Below are positions 56,663 to 64,000 of a DNA stretch of 64,000 nucleotides, piece by piece; the stretch's first letter is position 1; each line of letters opens with the position of its first letter. The position numbers and the translations under genes were made by a program. The notes below the pieces were generated by a model. It was given only the letters and a program-made list of their open reading frames with translations, was not told the DNA's origin and made no database searches. Source of the stretch: Planctomycetaceae bacterium (GTDB lineage: Bacteria > Planctomycetota > Planctomycetia > Planctomycetales > Planctomycetaceae); assembly GCA_041398825.1 (NCBI GenBank), contig JAWKTX010000004.1:62001-126000 (forward strand), read 5' to 3'.

Positions 56663-57999
56663 GTCAAAACTTCCGTCAGCGGTCCGTTGCCACTGTCGAA
56701 CTTCTTCGCGAGTTGCTCATTCATGTTGAAGCGATCACACGGAGCCCCCGCGGCGTGCAGCAGGGACGCATAAAGCGAGTTGATCGGGCGTTTGCCGTCC
56801 AGCTGAGTGAAGCAACCGGTTTTGAAAGCACCGTCGAAATTGCCCAGCAGCATCACCGGCCAGTTAGCTCCGCTGGTGTGTTGTTTGTCGGCGTTATTGC
56901 TGGTGTAGACGATCAGCGTGTTGTCCATCATCGTGCCACTGCCTTCGGGCACGCTTTCGAGCTTCTCCATAATTCGCACCAGCATCCGGCTGTTGTACTG
57001 GCGAATCTTGATCCAGATGGGATTGCCCGGCTGATCCATGTGACCAAGGTTGTGGCCCTGCTCTGCGATCCCCAGCCCCTTCCATGCGCCGAAGATTTCG
57101 CCTCGTCCAGAACCGATCGTCAGCGTATTGGTGATGCCCGACGACAGCGACGAAATGCCCAGATCCAGCAGTACGTCATGCCAGTCCGTTTCGAATTCCG
57201 GCTTGGTGTACCGGCGGTCAACTTCCGGAGCGAATTTCCGCAGATGGTCCGAAACCGTTTCGAGTCGACCTCGCAGGCCATTCACGTCGCGAAACCCCTG
57301 AACGTATTGCCCGTACCGCTGACGATCCTGTGCAGGAAGCGATTCTCCTTTAGCCGCGGCCATCGATTCGATCTGATTCAACAGGTTCGATCTGGCTTCG
57401 TGCTGGCGACGAATGTCGCCTGTGGAGATGCCGCCATACAGCATCTGATACAGGTGATTTGGATTCGAATGCATAAAGATGGGCTGACCGGCACCGCTGG
57501 CCGAAAGCGTTGCCAGAGTAGGCTTGGTCGTCATGTTTTCAATGGAATCCATGCCGATGCAAAGATGGGGCAGCAGAGTCTGCGGCAGCACCTTGCTGAG
57601 CTCGTAATCGATTGTAGGGCCACTTGGCGGCACGCCATCACTACCCCGATATCCGCCCAGAGCTCCAAAGAACGCGCTGTGAGACGGGCTGGTATGCAGA
57701 CCATGCAGCCCGTTGATGATGTGCATCCTTTCCTTGAAGGGCTCCAGCGGACTGATGGGTTCCGGTAGTTTCACACCGGCAAGCGATCCGCTGCGTTTCA
57801 TGCCTTCCGGAAGACAAGTTGCCGGATCAAAGCCCTGATTCTGCAGAAAAAAGATAATCCGTTTGGGCGACGTCGCTTTGGTGAAAGGCAACGCAGCTGA
57901 CAGCGGCGAGGCCATCAGTTGTTGCGGCAACAATGACAACCCCAGTGCCGCGCCGGCACCCGCCGCCATTCCCTGAAGCAGACTTCTGCGATTCTGCAT
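56659..57999 (-). CDS. DUF1552 exported protein
   Basis: A 446-residue protein beginning MQNRRSLLQGMAAGAGAALGL, a Tat-like signal, and then DUF1552 (RIIFFLQNQGFDPATCLPEG, INGLHGLHTSPSHSAFFGALGGYRG, SGPTIDYELSKVLPQ, TLIVYTSNNADKQHTSGANWPVML). Compared with the 31418 copy it lacks the SHHRND block, so it belongs to another subgroup. It is translationally coupled to the cytochrome gene that follows. About 500 bases upstream hold its promoter. Confidence 0.88.
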
Positions 58000-58494
58000 G
58001 ATTCATTCTTTCCGAGTGGGAGCATGCCCGCAACGACAATGGTGAGCGGCGATGCCAGGATGTTCTGGTGGTGGGACGAGCTTCGTAACGCTCAATGGCG
58101 GGAATTCTTTGTCAATCCGAAGGCTGACTCATCCTCCCAATTTTGACGAATTCCGGGAACCACCGCAACCTGTTTGCCGAAAACGCATTACAGAATTTGG
58201 CTCCACGTCTTGTGGCGAGGATCATTGTACCTCCATCAATCATGCGGATTGCTCCGTCCGCCGATAGTGCCCGTTGCAGGTTCGGACGGATGAAAAACGG
58301 TCACGAAGCCCATCCCATCTGCAGAATCGTCACACATTTCGACTTCACAAGGCGTTGAATCGCACTTCAGCGATCGGAGATTGTTGACGACACTCAGACT
58401 CCACAATCGCGCCCCAACAGTCGTGGTAGACTGGCGTCGACAGAAATGAGAAACGCTGCTTAGGATGCCACGGAGCTTCCACGAAGTGAACGGA
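58000..58494. other. 495-base spacer, nothing recognised
   Basis: It lies between the end of the second sulfatase and the start of the DUF1552 gene, both on the minus strand. Short open frames are shadows of no known family. It should contain the promoter of the DUF1552/cytochrome pair, but no clear element is visible. Confidence 0.5.
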
Positions 58495-60270
58495 CTATTT
58501 GTTTGCAGGAACGACCGCCCTGGCCGAACGGTCACCGACGCGAAAGTAACCGACACCGCGATCGTCGCGGTCAGTGATCAGCCAGACTTCGCCCGGACGT
58601 GTGGGTTGCCGGTACTCCTGGCTCGGTTGAATCTCAGACGTCAGAAGAGGTATGCCCTGCTGATTGACCGACCAAAGTTTGACCACGGCCTCGGTTTGAT
58701 TGATAAACACGACGTCGAGAGTGTTTCCGTCCGGTGCCGACGCCGGTACATTTTCCTGTAGCAGAGGATTCCACTTCAGGGAGGGTAATGAAGCAACGCT
58801 GGGACGCGGACCTGGAGCAAATTGTTTCGGTGCCAGGGCTCGCAGCTGCTCTCGCTGTTCCGCATACTGGCCATCCTCGATGAGGTTTGTCCATTCATAG
58901 GGGTCGGTCTGAATGTCGTACAGTTCCTCGGTTCCATCCTGATAGTGAACCAACCTCCAGCGCTCCGCACTCAGGCCGTAGCTTTCGGGTACGTGAAGAT
59001 ACGTCACGGACACATGAGGCCAATCGGCCTGCGGTTCTTTCAGAAGTGGAACCAGACTGGGGCCGTCATGTTGAGCTTCAGAGGGCAGACCGCATAGCTC
59101 CAGCAGCGTGGGAGCCAGGCTGAGCAGATTGACGGGGCGTCCACATTTGCCCGGCTGCGTCCCGGCAGGAATTCCCGGGACACCCTCAGGAACGCGAATC
59201 ATCAGAGGCACTCGAGTCGATGCTCGCCAACCCGTGTACTTTTGCCAATGTTCTTTTTCACCTAAATGCCAACCGTGGTCAGACCACAACACAACGATCG
59301 TGTTATCTGCATGCTCACTGTTGTCGAGGGCGTCCAGCACCCTTCCTACCATGGCATCGGCGTAGTGGATTGACGCCAGGTAAGCCTGAATGCCTTCCTT
59401 CCATTTCCCCTCTCGCAGAATGTGGGGAAAGTAGCGATTGCGAGCCAGCCGTTGACCAGTCTCGGGAACATCATTCAAATCCTCTTCGCGGTACCCGGGC
59501 GGTAGTTGAATGGAATCAAGCGGAAAAGGCTCAAAGTATTTCTGCGGTACAAACCATGGTTCATGGGGACGATAAATCCCGCAGGCCAGGAAAACAGGCT
59601 TGTCTTCATGAGATTCCGCCAGTTGTTCGATGATGTAGTCTGTGACCAGATAGTCACCACCGCCCTGCTCATCGGTCACGTCGAGAGCACCCCAGTCCGT
59701 ATCGACATACTGCCACGGTCCACCGACGGGAAGATTGACGGGACGATCCTTTGGAAGAAACGTCCTCGGAAAAGGGTTCTCCGTTTCCGCGGCGGGATAA
59801 TAGCTGTCCCAGGAGGGGGCATCGATAACGTAATGCAGCATCTTTCCGGAACCTGTCGAATAGTATCCGTGTCGCGACAGTGTCTTCGGCAGCAACTCGA
59901 CGTCCGGTAGCACCTCACGCATCTTTTGGGCGTTGCTGTAGATGCCGCTGTGATGAGGCGAGATTCCCGTGAAAATCGCGGTTCGCGAAGGATTACAGGC
60001 AGGAGCGGCGCAGTGGGCATTGGTAAAGACCACGCTCGACGCTGCCAGGCGATCCAGATTGGGAGTGATCGTTTGCGGATGGCCCCCGAGGACGCCGATC
60101 CAGTCGTTAAGATCGTCCAGTGCAATGAACAGCACGTGAGGACGGACCTGCTCGGCAGCCGCAATTGACTCCGGCATCAGGAACAGAGCTATCCACAGAA
60201 CGCCAAAATGCCACAGGGCTGTGCAGCGAAGAACGGCACTACATCGCAGCATGATCTGATTGGAAGCCAT
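58495..60270 (-). CDS. Iduronate-2-sulfatase-like sulfatase with C-terminal beta domain
   Basis: A 591-residue exported enzyme. Signal peptide about 1-39, metal motif VLFIALDDLNDW (D52, D53), formylglycine site C92-N-P-S-R, and GSGKMLH as in iduronate-2-sulfatase types, plus VVLWSDHGWHLGEKEHWQKYTGWR. After the sulfatase domain (to about 500), the last 85 residues form a beta-rich module (LDVVFINQTEAVVKLWSV ... GEVWLITDRDDRGVGYFRV) resembling the VHL beta domain found in other planctomycete proteins; this could bind a substrate or partner. The ATG at 60270 is chosen; 60342 and 60252 are alternatives. Confidence 0.9.
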   Translation of the reverse strand: MASNQIMLRCSAVLRCTALWHFGVLWIALFLMPESIAAAEQVRPHVLFIALDDLNDWIGVLGGHPQTITPNLDRLAASSVVFTNAHCAAPACNPSRTAIFTGISPHHSGIYSNAQKMREVLPDVELLPKTLSRHGYYSTGSGKMLHYVIDAPSWDSYYPAAETENPFPRTFLPKDRPVNLPVGGPWQYVDTDWGALDVTDEQGGGDYLVTDYIIEQLAESHEDKPVFLACGIYRPHEPWFVPQKYFEPFPLDSIQLPPGYREEDLNDVPETGQRLARNRYFPHILREGKWKEGIQAYLASIHYADAMVGRVLDALDNSEHADNTIVVLWSDHGWHLGEKEHWQKYTGWRASTRVPLMIRVPEGVPGIPAGTQPGKCGRPVNLLSLAPTLLELCGLPSEAQHDGPSLVPLLKEPQADWPHVSVTYLHVPESYGLSAERWRLVHYQDGTEELYDIQTDPYEWTNLIEDGQYAEQREQLRALAPKQFAPGPRPSVASLPSLKWNPLLQENVPASAPDGNTLDVVFINQTEAVVKLWSVNQQGIPLLTSEIQPSQEYRQPTRPGEVWLITDRDDRGVGYFRVGDRSARAVVPANK

Positions 60271-60610
60271 CACATTCAATCGTCGGGTGAAAAGTGAGCA
60301 TCGGAGGAGAATCTGGCGACGCGATTGCGAGCGAACACCCACCGATGTTAACGGATACCCGCAAGGCGAAACAGCCGCTTACCACATGTTCCTTTCAAGT
60401 GGCTTCGCGTACGGTGCCGGCAGGCTGTTGATGGCTTGCACCTGGAAGGGTCACAGGCCGACGGTATCCCGATCGGACAGGCGTGAGGAGGGGGGCTCGC
60501 AGCGCTGCCAAACACGCGTATGATGCGAGGCTCAAGTCGGAACGGTCCGGGACCAGCCAACGAAACAGGTCGGTCGCATTCGCGGACGGCCGACCGGATG
60601 CTGGCACTCG
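60271..60610. other. 340-base spacer, nothing recognised
   Basis: It separates the sulfatase start from the end of the CRTAC gene upstream on the same strand. I see no repeat, RNA or strong hairpin. The promoter of the sulfatase is expected here. Confidence 0.5.
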
Positions 60611-62476
60611 TTATTGTTGTTCAACCACGATCTCCTGGTCGACACGATCAACGGGAACATTGAGACGCTCTCCACCTGGCCAGATCACTTCTGCCCCGGT
60701 AATGGATTCATGTTTGCCGAGGCCAAAGAGCAGCGGTAATTCCACCTGGGCCAGGTAGCTTCGCGTCGGCATCACGGTGCGACAAATCACAGAATCGTCG
60801 GGCAGAGTCACACGCACGGTTGCTCCGATCGCATCCCGGTTGCATGTCTTCCCCTGTAACCGAAATCGAAGCCAGTGGTTCCCCGACTTTTGATCATTTC
60901 GAAGCAGGCGAGGCCTGCCACCGGACGAAGTCACGAATAAATCCGGATCGCCATCACCATCAATGTCTGCCATTGTCGCACTTCGACCCACCATGCGCGC
61001 GGAGAATTCCGTACCCGTTTTTTCCGGATTGACCACTATGAATTCATTTTCGTAGTCCGGGCCGCAATTCCAGAGCAACTGTGGAGGCTGTTCGTACTGT
61101 TGACTGCTCTGAACTTTGCTGATGTCTTCTTCGAGATGTCCATTCGATGCAAAGATGTCCTGTCTGCCGTCGAGGTCCACATCGACAAACAGAATTCCAA
61201 AGGTGAGCTCGACGCGAGTGACAGGGCCGATACCGTTCGAAACTGCTTCATCCCGAAAGACAGGAAACGGCTCCCCGGGATTCTGGCAGACGTAGAGCGC
61301 CGTCATTTCATTCGCGAAATTTCCGATCGCGACGCCAATTGCACTGCTGTTGCGAAAGCAACCAGAATCCACTCCCATCGCCCCTCGGGCACCGCCGGCA
61401 TTGTCAAATGCAATTCCCGCACTTGCGCCGCTTTCTGAAAATGTGCCATCTGGCTGACTCAGGTAAAGCAGGTTCTGCACGGTGTCATTGGCGACAAGAA
61501 TATCAAGCCGCTGATCACCGTTCGCATCAAAGAATGTCAACCCCAGTGATTTCGCCAGTGGTGTTCCATTGTCCGGACTTTGTGTTTGAATTCCGGCTTC
61601 TCGCGAAACATCAGTGAAGCGGTCTCCGTCGTTACGAAGCAGAACGGGATAGACCCCGGTGAAGTCCGTGGGACGTCCGTACGCCCGAAGATTTCCATCC
61701 AGAGTGAATGCCATCGAAAGGTCCGTTTCTCTGGACCACTGCACGTAGTTGCACACAAAGAGATCCAGATCACCATCGTTTTCCATGTCGAACCAGCCGG
61801 CAGCCGTGCTCCATGTATTTCCAGCCGCTGCATTCATACGGGAAGTGACATCGGTGAATCGACCGTTTCCGATGTTCTTCATCAGACGATTGGGACCCAC
61901 TGCAGTCAGGTAGACATCGACAAGACCGTCGTTATCAAAGTCGCCACAAGCAACGCCATTGCCGAACAGCGGGACGTCGAAGCCGGAACCGGCGGTGATA
62001 TTGGTAAACCTGCCTGTCCCATCATTTTCGTAAAGAGCAGAAGTCGGCGGCTCTTGAGGTTTTTGTCTGGCCCAGTCCCAGACGGTTGAATTCACACACA
62101 GCAAGTCCGCATCACCGTCGGAATCGAAGTCAAAGAACGCCGTCCCCCCGCCCATTGTTTCCGGCAGCAGTTTTTCTCCATCGGCACCATTCTCGTGGAC
62201 AAAGTCAATGCCTGCTTTCTGAGTAATGTCAGCAAATGGGATCTCTGGAACTTCCAGTTCAGGAAGTACGCGCCGTTCGGGAAGGGCGGACTGATCAATC
62301 GATTCCACGACAACTTCAGGCTCGGGACGATTCAACCACCAAATGATCCCCCCAATAGCCAGCAGAACAACAACCGAAAGAATCGAGCCTGTAAGTGCCC
62401 GGCCGACAATTCGATCATCGAGCGGTTCCTCATTTTCAGTTTCCGGGTTGGCATTCGGACGTTGATCCGCCGACAT
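60611..62476 (-). CDS. Membrane-anchored CRTAC-type protein
   Basis: A 621-residue protein: cytoplasmic acidic start, one membrane anchor (about 28-48, GSILSVVVLLAIGGIIWWL), then FG-GAP/VCBS repeats with D-x-D-x-DG motifs (FDFDSDGDADLL, DFDNDGLVDVYL, DMENDGDLDLFV, DANGDQRLDILV, DVDLDGRQDIFA, DIDGDGDPDLFV) and an ASPIC/UnbV end (NRDAIGATVRVTL ... RSYLAQVELPLLFGLG ... WPGGERLNVPV). It is the third CRTAC protein in the window but anchored by a helix rather than a lipid. It follows the phosphatase-cytochrome lipoprotein gene after 148 bases and may be cotranscribed. Confidence 0.88.
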   Translation of the reverse strand: MSADQRPNANPETENEEPLDDRIVGRALTGSILSVVVLLAIGGIIWWLNRPEPEVVVESIDQSALPERRVLPELEVPEIPFADITQKAGIDFVHENGADGEKLLPETMGGGTAFFDFDSDGDADLLCVNSTVWDWARQKPQEPPTSALYENDGTGRFTNITAGSGFDVPLFGNGVACGDFDNDGLVDVYLTAVGPNRLMKNIGNGRFTDVTSRMNAAAGNTWSTAAGWFDMENDGDLDLFVCNYVQWSRETDLSMAFTLDGNLRAYGRPTDFTGVYPVLLRNDGDRFTDVSREAGIQTQSPDNGTPLAKSLGLTFFDANGDQRLDILVANDTVQNLLYLSQPDGTFSESGASAGIAFDNAGGARGAMGVDSGCFRNSSAIGVAIGNFANEMTALYVCQNPGEPFPVFRDEAVSNGIGPVTRVELTFGILFVDVDLDGRQDIFASNGHLEEDISKVQSSQQYEQPPQLLWNCGPDYENEFIVVNPEKTGTEFSARMVGRSATMADIDGDGDPDLFVTSSGGRPRLLRNDQKSGNHWLRFRLQGKTCNRDAIGATVRVTLPDDSVICRTVMPTRSYLAQVELPLLFGLGKHESITGAEVIWPGGERLNVPVDRVDQEIVVEQQ

Positions 62477-62524
62477 CTGGGGCTCCTGCGTTTGTTTCTA
62501 TCTCATCAGTGAAGATTGCAACAA

Positions 62525-62584
62525 TGTGACATCATCAACTGTGACATCAACAACTGTGACATCAACAACTGTGACATCATCAGC
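62525..62584. repeat. 15-bp intergenic tandem repeat
   Basis: Four units: TGTGACATCATCAAC (62525-62539), TGTGACATCAACAAC twice (62540-62554 and 62555-62569) and TGTGACATCATCAGC (62570-62584). It lies in the 148-base spacer between the phosphatase-cytochrome gene and the CRTAC gene. Confidence 0.9.
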
Positions 62585-62624
62585 TGTGTTCATACTGCGA
62601 GAATGAATGGTGTATCGATGCGGA

Positions 62625-63701
62625 TTATTTCTGATCATCGACCATTCGGGTATGAACTTTTTTCTCATTTAACGGTACGTCACGGTATTGCGAGTGACAG
62701 GCCTTGCAGTTGGCAAGAATGCGGTCCAGATGCCCCGTAAGAACAGATGGCGGCGAAGTGGGCGACGGCGAAGATTGCTGCAGGCTCTTCCATTCGCCCA
62801 GTTCTGTTTCCAGCGTCCGGGTGGCCGCTTCAGAATCTCGCAGTAATTCCTGAAAATCATCCGGCTGTTCTTTGACTTCTTCTGTACGCAGCATTTCGGT
62901 GAAGAGTTCTCGCAGCAGAAGCAGTTGGTGTGCTGGTTTCAGGTCCGGGTGACTGGAGGGCGAAATCCAGCCCGCTTCGGCAATTTGTTTCAAATGATCA
63001 CTGATATGACTGACATCCACCATTGCTTCTGCCATCGGCGGAATCTCCTGAACCTCTTTGAACTCCACTTGTAGTTCATTAAGAAAGGAGTCTTCGAACG
63101 AAGTGGCCTGCTCAGCTGCCTCAAACAAACCCCGATATCCCGGGTCGGTTCCCGCGAGTTTCAGGATTGGAACGGCCAGTTCCCCTGAAATCAGACCGGC
63201 GCCCACGCAAGCCACGCTGGCAGCCGTCGGACTGCGATGTTTGCCATGGTGACAGTGGATGTAGATGGGACCGGGTAGATCTCGCACAGCCCTGGCGAGT
63301 TCTTTGATTCTCTGTTCCGGAATGCCATCGTAGCCATGCGGCAGGTGAACGTATCGCAGACCATGCCTCGCAGCCATCGCCACGTCAGGCGTCATGCCAT
63401 CGACACTGATGACGGTTTTGACTCCCAGATCTGCAAGCTCCTGAAATGCTGCATCCCCCTCGGGTAATCCCCCTGAGATAACCTTTGGATGCAATTGCAC
63501 AGAATTGGGCAGATACTGGCTGTTCAGCTTCACTGGCAAAAAAGCTTCGGACGATCCATTGTGGCCGACATCGTCCGCAGCCGAAACCGGAGGCGAACCA
63601 TCAAGACTCGACGATCGTTCTTCTTCTGGCGAAGTACGCCCCGATCCGGAACATCCAATCAGCAGACAGAAGACCAGAAGATTCAACACGGTTTTCAACA
63701 T
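62625..63701 (-). CDS. Lipoprotein with CX5R phosphatase domain fused to a class-II-like cytochrome c
   Basis: A 358-residue lipoprotein: lipobox LLIGC (C17), Ser/Gly linker, then a tyrosine/dual-specificity phosphatase-like domain (HPKVISGGLPEGDAAFQELADLGVKTVISVDG ... HGLRYVHLPHGYDGIP) with the P-loop H-C150-HHGKH-R156-SP. About residues 250-345 are helical and end in the haem motif CKACHSQYR (332-336), the arrangement of class II cytochromes (c' / c556 type: helix bundle with a C-terminal haem). A phosphatase at the cell envelope joined to a haem is unusual. The ATG at 63701 is chosen since it begins the signal; a longer frame from 63803 has no signal. Confidence 0.85.
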   Translation of the reverse strand: MLKTVLNLLVFCLLIGCSGSGRTSPEEERSSSLDGSPPVSAADDVGHNGSSEAFLPVKLNSQYLPNSVQLHPKVISGGLPEGDAAFQELADLGVKTVISVDGMTPDVAMAARHGLRYVHLPHGYDGIPEQRIKELARAVRDLPGPIYIHCHHGKHRSPTAASVACVGAGLISGELAVPILKLAGTDPGYRGLFEAAEQATSFEDSFLNELQVEFKEVQEIPPMAEAMVDVSHISDHLKQIAEAGWISPSSHPDLKPAHQLLLLRELFTEMLRTEEVKEQPDDFQELLRDSEAATRTLETELGEWKSLQQSSPSPTSPPSVLTGHLDRILANCKACHSQYRDVPLNEKKVHTRMVDDQK

Positions 63702-63814
63702 GCGGTCAGAATTTCCATCATTAAGCTCCAAACCGATTTCGCCCTGACGTTCCGATCCATTTGCGGGCCAAATCTTGTCTGGCCATTTTAGAAAGAAACT
63801 CAAATCGTCGCTAA

Positions 63815-63904
63815 CAGCCTCTTGAAAAACCGCACTGGCTCAAGCAGGAGACCTTAAAACACGACGGTTTCCAGTCGTCCTGCGTCCCTGGCCCGCTTTT
63901 TAAC
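63815..63904 (+). repeat. Dispersed ~90-bp inverted-repeat element, copy 2
   Basis: Starts CAGCCTCTTGAAAAACCG and ends CCCGCTTTTTAAC; the blocks AGCAGGAGA and CAGTCGTCCTG and the order match copy 1 (46293-46385) read on the other strand. The terminal arms are less perfect here, so this copy looks older. Confidence 0.8.
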
Positions 63905-63910
63905 GGATAG

Positions 63911-64000
63911 TTAGATGTCAATTGCCCGATGAAGAGCGGCGAATCTGACCTGTGGCATCAACGCACCGACACGTTTTCCTGACTCATCCTCAATTGTTCG
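63911..64000 (-). CDS. C-terminal end of an unidentified gene
   Basis: On the minus strand an open frame enters from the right edge and stops at 63911-63913 after 29 residues (RTIEDESGKRVGALMPQVRFA and onward, ending RAIDI). The composition is protein-like, but it is too short to identify. Confidence 0.35.
   Translation of the reverse strand, partial: RTIEDESGKRVGALMPQVRFAALHRAIDI

Noticed and set aside
56713..57768. 351-codon open frame antisense to the DUF1552 gene
   Set aside because: The minus-strand DUF1552 protein is clearly real; the plus-strand product has no signal, domain or ribosome site.
62525..62584. Short regular repeat considered as CRISPR
   Set aside because: Units are 15 bp and directly adjacent, with no spacers; no cas genes in the window.

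Overview
The window reads as chromosomal DNA of a planctomycete (order Planctomycetales, Fuerstiella/Rubinisphaera-like by gene content; the species cannot be fixed from sequence reading alone). The evidence is the set of planctomycete-type families: three Cytochrome-C/DUF1549/DUF1553 or DUF1587/1592/1588/1585 proteins, two DUF1552 partners, a DUF1559 pseudopilin, three FG-GAP/ASPIC-UnbV (CRTAC-type) proteins, two sulfatases, a Cys-rich secreted protein and many large lipoproteins. Genes are mostly single or in short operons with long spacers. No tRNA, rRNA or CRISPR array was seen.

Layout. 1-8.8 kb: end of a flavin monooxygenase, a secreted protein of unknown role, a globin, a PSCyt1-DUF1549-DUF1553 cytochrome, a small lipoprotein, a nitrilase-family amidase and a TPR protein. 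8.9-18 kb: a surface/redox cluster with a small lipoprotein, a pseudopilin gene split by an IS5-family element, a CRTAC lipoprotein, a seven-haem cytochrome with TPRs, and a TPR-CRTAC lipoprotein. 18.4-28.4 kb: a substrate-binding protein fused to OmpA, purB, a two-gene ABC transporter, ligA, and a soluble FHA-GAF histidine kinase. 28.5-32.8 kb: a DUF1587/1592/1588/1585 cytochrome and its DUF1552 partner. 33-40.2 kb (minus strand): a flagellar operon fliL-fliM-fliN-fliO-fliP-flhA-orf-fliA-orf, without fliQ, fliR or flhB at their usual place. 40.9-48.9 kb: a phosphate-type porin, a Cys-rich secreted protein, dihydroorotase, PhoD-type phosphatase, a membrane-anchored PQQ-like propeller protein and a DUF3365 mono-haem protein. 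49.1-52.3 kb: a sulfide-type operon, ArsR (YgaV-like) - rhodanese/DUF2892 (YgaP-like) - TauE/SafE - a secreted DsrE-domain fusion, preceded by a palindromic operator. 52.5-64 kb (minus strand): two sulfatases, a second DUF1552/DUF1592 pair, a CRTAC protein and a lipoprotein that fuses a CX5R phosphatase domain to a class-II-like cytochrome c.

The most interesting structures are (i) the pilin/CRTAC/multihaem/TPR cluster and the repeated pairing of CRTAC proteins with c-type cytochromes, (ii) the phosphatase-cytochrome c fusion lipoprotein, (iii) five separate tandem repeats that all have a period of exactly 15 bp although their unit sequences differ, (iv) a ~90 bp dispersed inverted-repeat element present in two copies in opposite orientation, (v) the IS insertion in the prepilin signal with a classic A-AAA-AAG frameshift in its transposase, and (vi) the DsrE fusion at the end of the ygaVP-like operon.
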